From: Sorghum bicolor
Taxonomy: Eukaryota; Streptophyta; Magnoliopsida; Poales; Poaceae
Length of the DNA: 64,000 nt
Direction of reading: 5' to 3'
Assembly: GCF_000003195.3 (NCBI RefSeq)
Contig: NC_012876.2
Location: 46,061,276 to 46,125,275, forward strand
Positions 11,300-22,385 of this stretch are shown here, piece after piece. The translations under genes and the position numbers were made by a program. The first letter of the stretch is position 1. Every line of letters begins with the position of its first letter. A model generated the notes under the pieces. It worked only from the letters and a program-made list of their open reading frames with translations, ran no database searches and had not been told where the DNA came from.

Positions 11300-12214
11300 T
11301 TAACGAGATCTGCAATATTTATTATAGACATATGCATCGACAACCGCCCTTTTAAAGTTTTTATAAATGAAGAGGAAGAGGGGGTTGGAGATCTCAAATG
11401 TGGTAAGGATGGAGAGACAAATTGATTGGAGAGATGTTTTATATGAGCAAGGACTGGGTGAGGTATTTATGAAATAACTTCCATGCTCACAGTTGTTTCT
11501 CTCAAACTCCAAGGATGATTCTTCATGAATGCTTAAAATTCCTCTAGGTTTGTCTCTCAAGTTTGTTTTATCTAACCATTCAATGGTGATAGCACATGGA
11601 TTTTTAATGCCCTCTAGCCATTGATGTTGCTCTTCTCGATCCTCCTTCTTATGCATGGGATGTCTAGAGAGGTTCATAGGATTATCGGGATGTTCAAGAG
11701 CATAGTAGAAATTATTAAGCTCAAGGCTGGGTTGGATAGCCGAATTATGGGATTGAAATGTTTGGAAATCGGCTATTAAAACTTCCTCTCCTTGTATGGG
11801 AGATGATTCCTTCTCTATCTCTAAGATTTTTCTATGAAGGCTAGTGCAAGAAGGGTGTCTACGAATGAAGACATACCTTCCTTTACTAATAGATAAAGAA
11901 AGAAAGACTCTACCAAAGGTTATATGATTAAGACCAATGTGAAAATATCTAGGAAAAACATGGTCTTGTAGGGCTAGGTCTAAACCAAAATTTATAGAAA
12001 GATTAACATATTCCCTAGGTGTGGCTAAAAGTGCATTATCTTTTTGATTAAAAGATAGGACCTCAGCTATAGAAAAGGGTTGGTTTTGACCTATTGCAAT
12101 CAACTCCGGACACAGATCATAATTAGGGGCAGGACGTGTTGACTCCCATGGTCTATGGCTGGTTTCCGAAGGTGCAAAGAATTTAATAATAGGTATGGAA
12201 TTTGAGTTATCCAT
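11300..12214 (-). CDS. ORF-A, orphan protein of non-autonomous Athila-like element (304 aa)
   Basis: The frame opens at MDNSNSIPIIKFFAPSETSH and has no stop for 304 residues. An upstream in-frame ATG at 12283 would add a hydrophobic 23-residue leader, but the MDN start is preferred because the homologous plus-strand copy (22386-23321) and the gag start of the element at 61474 (MENQDSKS) align there. The first 50 or so residues share M-D/E-N, PWES, LC..LIA and QN..F with that gag; the rest resembles no family I recognise. It has no membrane segment and no zinc knuckle, and is rich in Ser, His and acidic residues. Relative to the other copy, indels are 9, 6 and 6 bases, all keeping frame. It lies just after the primer site, where gag normally sits. 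Function unknown. Confidence 0.7.
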   Translation of the reverse strand: MDNSNSIPIIKFFAPSETSHRPWESTRPAPNYDLCPELIAIGQNQPFSIAEVLSFNQKDNALLATPREYVNLSINFGLDLALQDHVFPRYFHIGLNHITFGRVFLSLSISKGRYVFIRRHPSCTSLHRKILEIEKESSPIQGEEVLIADFQTFQSHNSAIQPSLELNNFYYALEHPDNPMNLSRHPMHKKEDREEQHQWLEGIKNPCAITIEWLDKTNLRDKPRGILSIHEESSLEFERNNCEHGSYFINTSPSPCSYKTSLQSICLSILTTFEISNPLFLFIYKNFKRAVVDAYVYNKYCRSR

Positions 12215-12307
12215 AAAGATAAAAATAAAAAGATAAAAGAATAAAATTATAAAAGTATAATACAAGATAATAGCAAGACTCAAAGTTATCTCAGCAAACC
12301 GTCTTTC

Positions 12308-12333
12308 TCCCCGGCAACGGCGCTAGAAATGCT
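12308..12333 (-). promoter_or_regulatory. Primer binding site of element 1 (tRNA-Asp type)
   Basis: On the minus strand, the sequence after the LTR end is AGCATTTC then TAGCGCCGTTGCCGGGG, differing at one base from the TGGCGCCGTTGCCGGGGA primer site seen in elements 2 and 4. I attribute this site to tRNA-Asp, as used by Athila-like elements. Confidence 0.8.
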
Positions 12334-13434
12334 TGTTGATATTTGGGAACGCAATAAGGAATTGATCTGCAAGCGCACGGATATCGGTGAGCATTTCACC
12401 CGGGAGGTTATCCAGATTTATCGTATTTATATTTTTACCACTGGGAGAAAGGGTGCATCTGACTAACCAAATCTATTGCTACTATCCCTTTAGGCTACAA
12501 AGAATGTCTCTCGATGTGAGTGATAAATAGAGAAGACTGCAACCGTAGTCTCCTTCTAACCTTGGTAAGGATGATCTACTGTTCTAATGGGGAGGCTAAC
12601 GGAATCTAGACAACACAAAGGATGTTCGACCCGCACCTATAAACCCTATCCTTCCTGCTAACGAGATGTGATCTACAAAGGTAGCTCGGAATTGTCACGT
12701 TCCTCACTACTACCACGGTCCAGCTAGTCAGGGAATATCTATGAGTACCCCAGCCTAAACACCACGTTTACGCCAGCAATGATTACTCTAAACTCTACGC
12801 GAAGAGATTAAAGTAAACTCATAAACCATAAGAACAATAAAACAAGAACTTACTAGAATTTAGAAGTCGAAATACTGAAGAATCCTAGGAGCAAGCTTCG
12901 GGTTAGGAGAACTTGATCCCGCAGGTACAAGCTTGGAGTAGACACCGACAGGCCGGGCTTCCTCCAATCTACACCTCCACTCTATCTCTCTCAATCTAGT
13001 AGAAACTAGAAGATCTATTTCTACCTTACATTGGTTGCTAAACCTAAAAAGAAATATTAATTAGAGAAGAGGTTTTCCTTCGAGGGCACCCCTCAGTCTC
13101 TATGATAATTTCTTCATGTCTTCTCCAGGGGCCAGGGGGGTCTCCTTATATAGTCCTCCCCTTCTATGCGTTTTTGGGTCGATAGGCGATGTGGTACTAC
13201 GTTATTCTGGATCCAATAGGTCGGTGGAGATCTCCCGAGAGAAAGAGTCCTGATTGGGCTCGGCAGGTGGGCGGGCGCCAGGTCCTGGCCCCGTTTCGCC
13301 TCCGCTTCAGTCTCGTGGCTTCTGGAGTCTTCTAGATGGTAGAAAATTGCGCGGTGCGTTGATATCTCTATGTAATCCCAACATGTGGGCCTTTCTTCCG
13401 TATTTCGTGATAACCCCCTGCAGAAATAGACAAA
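12334..13434 (-). repeat. 5' LTR of element 1, larger fragment
   Basis: It matches 5601-6838 until it is cut at 13434 by element 2; the missing 115 bases are at 21742-21856. The combined length is 1216 bp. Confidence 0.93.
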
Positions 13435-15086
13435 TGTTGACGGTCCTTAAGTATCAAATTTAATTATCAAATAAATAAAGAAAAGGATCCAAATGAAATC
13501 AAGATCCAGACTTAGGGTTTTATCTGACAGAATTCCACGAGTTTTGGTGTTTGTCTATTTCTGCAGGGGGTTATCAGGAAATATGGAAGAAAGGCCCACA
13601 TGTCAGGATTACGTAAAGGTATTAACGTGCTGCGCAATTATCTTACATCTAGAAGACTCCAGAAGCCACGAGACCGAAGCGGAGGCGAATCGGGGCCAGA
13701 GACAGGGCGCCCGCCCTGTCCTACTGGGCGCCCGCCCACCTCCTGAGTCCAATCAGGACTCTGCTTTGCGGGAGATCTCCACCGACCTAAAAGATGAATC
13801 TAAACCATACAATCTATGTCGGTTTGATCCAAGGGCCCATATTCACTTGAAGGGACTATAAAACCAGACCCCCTGGCCCCTGGAGGAGAGAGCCTCTCAA
13901 CCCTAATTCATTGTTCCATCAAGGGAGAAGAAGCCTCTGATCAAGATTATAGCCACCACATTAATTAGATATCTAGATTAGCATAGCTACATAGGATTAG
14001 AACTAGAAGGAGTCAATCTTCGATTGGTTTCCGGATCTGTCAAGAGGATTCTTGGTAATTCTCTAATTGTGCTTCTAATTGCTTTCTAATTATCTTTGTT
14101 CTTCAATATTATGAATATGACTTTGTTCTACTTCAATATATTGCTTATGACTTTGCTCTACTTGCTTATATTCAAGATTATATTGTTCTTAGTTTATCAT
14201 AGTTATGTACTTGGCTTAGTTAGATTGGATCTATATACATGCTTAGGATCGTATAGCGTTTATCCATCGGATCCATGGGTAAATAATAGATATTGTGTAG
14301 GCGTGGTGCTTATACCGTATTTATCTGCGATTGTACCCAATATGCCAGATCGTGGGGTGGTTTGTGATAGTGACAGCTTCATTGATTCTTATATAGTCCC
14401 CCTCTCGTGTATTGGGCTGGCAGAGCAACATTATTACAGGGAGTGATTGCTATGTTTCTCATATTCCTTGCGAATATCACTATGCATGGGCGTAGTCTTG
14501 TCTTGCAATGATTGCTAAGTATGCTTCCACTAACTATGATAATGCTAGACTATATAGTTGAGAATAACTTAGGGAATATTCTTGTAGTTCGTTCTAATAC
14601 CATGCTAATGACTTTCTAGAGTATCTAATTGAGGTGCTTATCATATTTATTATGTGGCTAGATCAGATTAGTTATCCTTGTCACTATTATTATTTCATAT
14701 ATCTTTTATGTGACACTTATCCCTGTATGAAGAGTTAGATATAATGTTCTCAATTATACATGCAATGATAGATGCTCAATCTCATATTCTATTCTGTAAT
14801 CATTAGTGATGATTGCTAATCCCTTCCCAGTGGTAAAAATATAAATAACGATACCTGGAATACTTCCCGGTTAAAATGCTACATCGGTATTAATCTGTGC
14901 GCTTGCAGATCCAATTCATTATTTATTTAGAAGAGCAATTGCATATTTCAATACCGCATCTCTTATATCATGCTGGGGATGACAACTTGGCTTAAGTGGT
15001 GTGAGGGATAGGTTTGGCATTTTTGGCACCGTTGCTAGATTTAGAACTTAGTCTACTTTTAGTAATGATGTTAAGAATACCCAACA
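13435..15086 (+). repeat. 5' LTR of element 2
   Basis: It begins TGTTGACGGTCCTTAAGTAT and ends TTAAGAATACCCAACA. The first 430 or so bases resemble the LTRs of elements 1, 3 and 4, including two GGGCGCCCGCC boxes (about 13708 and 13726), whereas the rest is different. A TATAAA-like box lies at about 13857. Confidence 0.95.
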
Positions 15087-15112
15087 AGCATTTTTGGCGC
15101 CGTTGCCGGGGA
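15087..15112 (+). promoter_or_regulatory. Primer binding site of element 2 (tRNA-Asp type)
   Basis: TGGCGCCGTTGCCGGGGA at 15095-15112 starts eight bases after the LTR end. Confidence 0.85.
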
Positions 15113-15246
15113 AGGTTGATTACTAATCAGGAATGGAATAAAAGATTTTGAGTTATCATTCGCATCACTAATATGATTGAGCTTATCTATTCTCTCATAC
15201 AGTTTTACCCCGATATTTTTCTATTTTATCTTATGCAGGGGAATGT

Positions 15247-17751
15247 ATGAATAGAAGACATCTTCCAGGAAATTTTGTTGACAATCCCGAAGCATTATTC
15301 AAGAAGACGAGAGCCAAGCTCAAGAAGAGATCATCAACACTTCACGAAGAAGCTTCATCCAATCAAGAAGATTACCGGAACTTGTCTTCAGAGTTCGAAG
15401 CCATGGCGAACAAATCAATACGCGAGTTCTCAGCTCCCACTACGGACAACATCCGCACTGGACCTGCTGCAGAGATCGATGGCAACTTTGAGCTCAAGCC
15501 TGGACTTATCAACATGGTGCAATCCAACCAGTTCTGTGGGAAGGCACACGAAGACGCTAGTGCTCATTTACAACACTTCCTGGAGATTTGCAACACATTC
15601 ACCATAGCAGGAGTTTCCAAAGACGCTATACTACTTCGCCTCTTCCCATTCTCACTGTTAGGAAGAGCGAAGCAGTGGTTCTACGCTACAAAGGAGAAGA
15701 ATACTACGTGGGCACTCTGCTCAACAAACTTCCTGGCTAAGTTCTTTCCCATGGGCAAGACCAATGCTCTCCGTGGGAAGATTACAAGTTTTCAGCAACA
15801 AAATGATGAATCTGTTCCAGAAGCATGGGAGCGCTTTCAAGACTACATCCTAGAATGTCCCCATCATGGAATGGAGAGTTGGCTACTGATGTAGACATTC
15901 TATCATGGGCTCAGCAACAGTGCCCGAGAGACCATGGATGCTGCAGCTGGAGGAGCATTCTTATCACTTACTATACCACAAGCCACAGCTCTTGTGGAGA
16001 AGATGGCGTCCAACCAAAGCTGGAATGAAGAGAGGACCCAGACACGCAAGAGAGGTGGAGGTATGCATCAGCTGAAGGAGGTAGACATGCTGTCTGCAAA
16101 GCTAGACCTGCTCATGAAGAAGCTCGATGATAGAGCTGGAGACAAGAAAGAAGTTATGCACATCTACGACTCTCACATGACTTGTGAGGAGTGTGGAGAC
16201 ACTGGACACTCAGGCAACCACTGCCCTGAGATGCTTGAGGATGTGAACTACATCATCAACAACAACAACAACTACAACCGTCCTCAACAAAATCAAGGTT
16301 GGAATCAACAGAGGCCTAACTACTCAGGTAATTATCAAGGTAACAATTCTTACAACAATAATAATAATTTTCCACCTTTGAGAGAGTTAGTGTCTAATCA
16401 AGGAAAGCTAATGGATAATCTATCTAAGAAATTGGCGTCTAATGATAAAATGCTAGAAAATATAAATAATAGAATGGATAATTTCTCTACTGCCATCAAG
16501 AATCAAATTAGCTTTAATAAAATGACTGAATCTCAGTTAAATCAAATAGCTGCTGCTGTTCCTACTACTAACCCCGGTATACCATCACAACCGGAAGGAT
16601 TAGAATCTGCAAATCTTGTAGACGTGTTTGATGCAGGTAATTGGAGTAACCCCGTCACTGAATTTTCTACTGACCGTCTGCCGGTCAAGAGAGGCGATCC
16701 AGGACGCCCCGTCATCCCGATCTCCATCGGCATGGTGGACGTTCCAGAAGCACTCTGTGACTTTGGCTCTAGCGTCAACATTATACCCAGGGTACTCTAT
16801 GAGAAATTCTTTACATATCCTTTATTAGAAACAACCATGTGTTTGCAGTTTGCAGATCAGACGATAACTTTTCCAAAAGGAATAGTGAGGAACCTTTGTG
16901 TCCGAGTTGGTACTTTATATGCCCCAGCAGACTTCGTAGTGGTTGAGACCGGAAATGATGAGAGAGCACCTATCATCCTAGGAAGGCCATTTTTGAACAC
17001 CACGGGAGCTATCATCTACGCTAGTGCTGCCAAGATCAGTTTCTACGTCAAAGGGAAGAAGGAGACATTTTTCTTCAAGAACAAGACTACACAAATTCCA
17101 GATCAATCCAGACGTGAATCAAGGAAGAGGACCAACAGGAGAAACAGGAACAAGCAAGTGTGGACCGAGTCAGCTAAGATGGTCACTGTAGTCCATGGAG
17201 GCCAAGATCACCAACTTAAGTCACCGTTTTTGACCAAGAAGGACGACCCAGGAATGCCAAGCATCTACTGCTCCATAAATGGATATAACTTCTACAAGAC
17301 GATTTGCGACACCGGATCGGGCGTCAACATAATGGCCGCAGTCACTTATCGGCTCTTGTTCGGGACCATGCCACTAAGACCAACATACATTCAGCTCCAG
17401 ATGGCAGATCAGACATTTCGAGAAGTTCAAGGGATAGTATCTGATGTCCCAGTCAAAATAGACGATCACCTTGTCTACACAGACTTTCAAGTTATTGACA
17501 TGGGAGAAGACGAGTATGATCCACCCATCATCCTTGGAAGACCGTTCCTCAGCACCGTTAAAGCAATTATCTACATTGGAACCGGAGAAGTCCATATGCA
17601 CTTCCCCTCAGAGAAGGTACGCCGTTATTTTACTGACCCTAACTATATCATTGAAAAATCTAAGCAGGTAAGGAAAAGACGCAACCGCAACCAGAGGAGG
17701 CAGATCATCAAGGACGGATGGGCAGACTATGAAGGAGAAGTTGTAAGGTGA
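15247..17751 (+). pseudogene. Gag-protease polyprotein with tandem protease modules and one internal stop
   Basis: One frame of 834 codons is interrupted only by TAG at 15892-15894. Order: a Ty3-type capsid (Retrotrans_gag) region at about residues 75-220 (LRLFPFSLLGRAKQWFY); a CCHC knuckle, CEECGDTGHSGNHC, near 315; an Asn-rich linker; protease module 1 at about 480-620 with CDFGSSVNI and IILGRPFLNT; a basic linker; and protease module 2 at about 675-800 with CDTGSGVNIMA and IILGRPFLST. Gag builds particles and the protease cleaves the polyprotein. Two protease-like modules in tandem are unusual; module 1 has DFGS where module 2 has DTGS. The TAG stands where a glutamine would suit, as if CAG had mutated; readthrough is possible but unproven. 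The frame ends with a basic tail and no pol follows. Confidence 0.85.
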
Positions 17752-20083
17752 GAAGACGTGGAGTTTAAACAGAATTATCTAGAGGAGATTGAAGCACCGA
17801 GTCAGGTATGGAAAATAAAGATAACTATACATGAAGAGGAGGCGCTACCGGAAGTACCGACTTCGCCACCCAACGAACCTCAGGACGATTAAGAAATTGG
17901 AGAGTCCTGTTCGGAGGACTTAAAAACACCGAACGCCCTGCCAAGAGGTAAACTTGGTAGTTACCCTTTCCCTTTCAAATTATTTCAATTATTTCAAATA
18001 GTTTACTTAGTTAATTATGTTCGTGCTATCCTAAAAAGAAAATAAAAATGTAAAAAACAGTAAGTCCCATATGAGTAGACGTGTGGCATAAAACCCATAA
18101 GTACATTCACTGTGGTGGCATAAAAATAAAATAAATATTTTTTCTGCTTTACAAAAACAAAAATATAAAAACAGGGAGTAACAATTATTAAGGAGTCTCA
18201 ACATGATAAAGGCTAGATATTTATGCTAACACTTAATCAAGTTCCACAAGCTTTGTTGTCTATTTGAGCTCCATAGAATATCAAGAAGACTAGCAGACGG
18301 AGGACATTCTAATCGCTGTCAGAATGCTGCTGACTTTCAACTACACCTCTGCCACCTGCTAGCTACATCAAGAGAAATTACGTCAAAATTCAGCTTGGGG
18401 GAGAGCACCCCCATTTATCCCGATAAGTATATCTATCTATCTTTATACTTATATTATTTTAGAATATTAAAATACGCATAAACTATGGGAAAACCAAATA
18501 AAGATTTTATGCTTATATATGTCTTTTGCTTAGTGTGTTTAAGTGGCTATGCTAATCTGTATCTAAATAAAACTTAAGCATGGATATGATAAATAGTTGC
18601 TCTGCCTAATTTGCACATTCTAAGTTCTCTCTCAAGTTTAGATATAACTGTTATAATTTAAAGCTTAGACCTAAACTTATGGGATGAAAACTTGATCTGA
18701 AGTCTAAGTTGTTAACGGATACGATATGGGAAGGTTGAGCTGCTGTTTATCTGTTCCTAGAGATGCTAGAATTCTAGAGAATTTTATCTTTGAAAATCTT
18801 TAAAATGTTGCATGATGAGTTCCTGTATGATGAGAGCTTAAATTCCTACCACAGCCATATATACATGCTTGCTAGACTTTGAGCCACACATTTACTATTT
18901 ACTGCTTATGAGCATTGAATGTGGTCAAGCTGTGTAGACCCTTAGGAGCTTGTCATGTGGTTAAATCAAGATTTCACTTGCACGTTCACTCATATTATGC
19001 TACTTCTACTCCGGAAGTACCATCCACATATATCCATCCATTTCCATCTCTAGAATCACCCGAAAATAATTTGCTCCTAATCCGGGAGAGAATAACCAAA
19101 AATATTTCTGTTTCCCCTTGTGAAATAAATGCTCAAGTTATCTTGTTACTACCACTTGCTATATTATCTCAAGAGATGAGTGCTCTAAAAAAAAGAGAGA
19201 GAGAAGAAAATAAAAATATATATATATATATACGAGGAAATAAAAAGGAGCAAGTGCTCGGAACCTCGAAAGAAAAGAAAGAGTGAGACGAGAGGTAAAA
19301 ATGGACAAGTGTCCGACAGTAGAATTAGGGGTGCAAGATACCCACCTGAGAGACAAGAAAAATATAGAGCATCTCATTCTCCTCATAAAGTTTCAAAAGC
19401 AAGGAAGGTATGTATCCCCTCAAAAGAGCAAAGTAGAATTAGACTTCCACCACCATTGTTTTCACCATTGTTATCATCATCATCACCATACACCATTCAT
19501 TCGCCACACATGCACATCTTGATTTGGCTTATTGACCTGTTACTTTGGATCCATGGTTTGACTATGCAATAAATGTCTTGTAAGTATGTATACTTTATCT
19601 CCCACCTATGAGCTCCAGATATTAAAGCCTTATTAGAGTAGCGTGAGAGAGAAGGCAATGTCACTATGCCTTATACCACAAATACTACATATCTTGAGAG
19701 AAGGCATATACCATCAATGCCTTGGTAAGGATCCAAAAATACCACAAAAGAGAGACCTGAGAGAATCATACAAGGAATCTCTGAGTTTTATTTGAAAATC
19801 TGCAAAAACCCCAGAATTATAGCTGATCAAGAATAAGAGACATGGCACTTGGCTAGACTGTTCTATCTTTTTAACCACTCAAGACAGAAGTGACGGTTAC
19901 AAGTCCCATGGTGAAGGTAAAGTAAGTAAGTTTTAAGTCTTGACAGTTTACTCTAACTCAGAGATGAGATCTTATTTAAAAAGCATGTGTACCGTCAAAT
20001 TTTTAAAATATAGCAACAACTTATGATCCATAGCTGAGTCTATCCTTGCTCAGGGACGAGCAATAGGTAAGCTTGGGGGAGTT
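17752..20083 (+). other. Non-coding 3' region and polypurine tract of element 2
   Basis: No long frame is visible. It is homologous to 25850-28011 (element 3) and inverted 6839-9050 (element 1). It includes a TA microsatellite at about 19217-19232. AAGCTTGGGGGAG (20069-20081) directly precedes the LTR and is the likely plus-strand primer. Confidence 0.8.
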
Positions 20084-21736
20084 TGTTGACGGTCCTTAAG
20101 TATCAAATTTAATTATCAAATAAATAAAGAAAAGGATCCAAATGAAATCAAGATCCAGACTTAGGGTTTTATCTGACAGAATTCCACGAGTTTTGGTGTT
20201 TGTCTATTTCTGCAGGGGGTTATCAGGAAATATGGAAGAAAGGCCCACATGTCAGGATTACGTAAAGGTATTAACGTGCTGCGCAATTATCTTACATCTA
20301 GAAGACTCCAGAAGCCACGAGACCGAAGCGGAGGCGAATCGGGGCCAGAGACAGGGCGCCCGCCCTGTCCTACTGGGCGCCCGCCCACCTCCTGAGTCCA
20401 ATCAGGACTCTGCTTTGCGGGAGATCTCCACCGACCTAAAAGATGAATCTAAACCATACAATCTATGTCGGTTTGATCCAAGGGCCCATATTCACTTGAA
20501 GGGACTATAAAACCAGACCCCCTGGCCCCTGGAGGAGAGAGCCTCTCAACCCTAATTCATTGTTCCATCAAGGGAGAAGAAGCCTCTGATCAAGATTAGA
20601 GCCACCACATTAATTAGATATCTAGATTAGCATAGCTACATAGGATTAGAACTAGAAGGAGTCAATCTTCGATTGGTTTCCGGATCTGTCAAGAGGATTC
20701 TTGGTAATTCTCTAATTGTGCTTCTAATTGCTTTCTAATTATCTTTGTTCTTCAATATTATGAATATGACTTTGTTCTACTTCAATATATTGCTTATGAC
20801 TTTGCTCTACTTGCTTATATTCAAGATTATATTGTTCTTAGTTTATCATAGTTATGTACTTGGCTTAGTTAGATTGGATCTATATACATGCTTAGGATCG
20901 TATAGCGTTTATCCATCGGATCCATGGGTAAATAATAGATATTGTGTAGGCGTGGTGCTTATACCGTATTTATCTGCGATTGTACCCAATATGCCAGATC
21001 GTGGGGTGGTTTGTGATAGTGACAGCTTCATTGATTCTTATATAGTCCCCCTCTCGTGTATTGGGCTGGCAGAGCAACATTATTACAGGGGAGTGATTGC
21101 TATGTTTCTCATATTCCTTGCGAATATCACTATGCATGGGCGTAGTCTTGTCTTGCAATGATTGCTAAGTATGCTTCCACTAACTATGATAATGCTAGAC
21201 TATATAGTTGAGAATAACTTAGGGAATATTCTTGTAGTTCGTTCTAATACCATGCTAATGACTTTCTAGAGTATCTAATTGAGGTGCTTATCATATTTAT
21301 TATGTGGCTAGATCAGATTAGTTATCCTTGTCACTATTATTATTTCATATATCTTTTATGTGACACTTATCCCTGTATGAAGAGTTAGATATAATGTTCT
21401 CAATTATACATGCAATGATAGATGCTCAATCTCATATTCTATTCTGTAATCATTAGTGATGATTGCTAATCCCTTCCCAGTGGTAAAAATATAAATAACG
21501 ATACCTGGAATACTTCCCGGTTAAAATGCTACATCGGTATTAATCTGTGCGCTTGCAGATCCAATTCATTATTTATTTAGAAGAGCAATTGCATATTTCA
21601 ATACCGCGTCTCTTATATCATGCTGGGGATGACAACTTGGCTTAAGTGGTGTGAGGGATAGGTTTGGCATTTTTGGCACCGTTGCTAGATTTAGAACTTA
21701 GTCTACTTTTAGTAATGATGTTAAGAATACCCAACA
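20084..21736 (+). repeat. 3' LTR of element 2
   Basis: It is almost identical to 13435-15086; the differences I see are T/G at the position near 13947, one extra G near 21090, and A/G near 14957. Confidence 0.95.
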
Positions 21737-21741
21737 ACAAA

Positions 21742-21856
21742 CACCAAAACTCATGGAATTCTGTCAGATAAAACCCTAAGTCTAGATGTTGATTTCATTT
21801 GGATCCTTTTCTTTGTTTATTTGATAATTAAATTTGATACTTAAGGACCGTCAACA
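21742..21856 (-). repeat. 5' LTR of element 1, smaller fragment
   Basis: It continues the LTR interrupted at 13434 and ends (plus strand) in ACCGTCAACA, followed by the duplication ggtac. Confidence 0.92.
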
Positions 21857-21861
21857 GGTAC

Positions 21862-22272
21862 TCATAGATATCCCCTGACTAGCTGGACCGTGGTAGTAGC
21901 GAGAAACGTGACATTTCCGAGTTACCTTTGCATCCCATATCTTGTTAGCTGGACGAGTAGGGTTTATAGGTGCGGGTCGAACATCCTTTGTGGTGTCTAG
22001 ATTCTGTAAGCTTCCCCAATAGAACAGTAGATCATCCTTACCAAGGTTAGAACGAGACTACGGTTGCAGTCTTCTCTATACATCACTCACATCGAGAAAC
22101 ATTCTTTGTAGCCTAAAGGGATAGTAGCAATAGATTTGGTTAGTCAGATGCACCCTTTCTCCCAGTGGTAAAAATATAAATACGATAACTCTGGATAACC
22201 TCCCGGGTGAAATGCTCACCGATATCCGTGCGCTTGCGGATCATTTCCTGATTGCGTTACCAAATATCAACA
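21862..22272 (+). repeat. 5' LTR of element 3, right fragment
   Basis: It matches about 28837-29243 and ends ACCAAATATCAACA. A primer site TGGTGCCGTTGCCGGGGA follows at 22281-22298, one base different from element 2. Confidence 0.92.
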
Positions 22273-22385
22273 AGCATTTCTGGTGCCGTTGCCGGGGAGA
22301 AAGACGGTTTGCTGAGATAACTTTGAGTCTTGCTATTATCTTGTATTATACTTTTATACTTTTATTCTTTTATCTTTTTATCTTT

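Larger units (their letters stand above)
13435..21736 (+). mobile_element. Athila-like gypsy element 2, very recent insertion
   Basis: Direct LTRs at 13435-15086 and 20084-21736 are flanked by duplication acaaa (13430-13434 and 21737-21741). Only two substitutions and one single-base indel separate the LTRs by eye, so the insertion is very young. A perfect tRNA-Asp-type primer site, a gag-protease frame and a polypurine tract are present; reverse transcriptase, RNase H and integrase are absent. It is the innermost layer of the nest. Confidence 0.94.
5601..21856 (-). mobile_element. Athila-like non-autonomous gypsy element 1 (minus strand, hosts element 2)
   Basis: It is oriented right to left. 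The 5' LTR is 12334-13434 continued at 21742-21856 (split by element 2); the 3' LTR is 5601-6838. A perfect duplication ggtac lies at 5596-5600 and 21857-21861. Internal features on the minus strand are a primer site, ORF-A (11300-12214), a protease remnant (9054-9818), a long non-coding region and a purine tract next to the 3' LTR. The two LTRs differ at about 15 of 1216 positions plus a 21-bp duplication in the 3' copy. No reverse transcriptase or integrase is present, so movement would need a helper. Confidence 0.92.

Noticed and set aside
14096..14446. Open frame rich in hydrophobic residues in the 5' LTR of element 2, repeated in the 3' LTR at 20745-21161
   Set aside because: It lies wholly inside an LTR and follows from AT-rich sequence. 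The same region in the solo LTR (32434-32838) is open too, but the start and end drift and no family is recognised.
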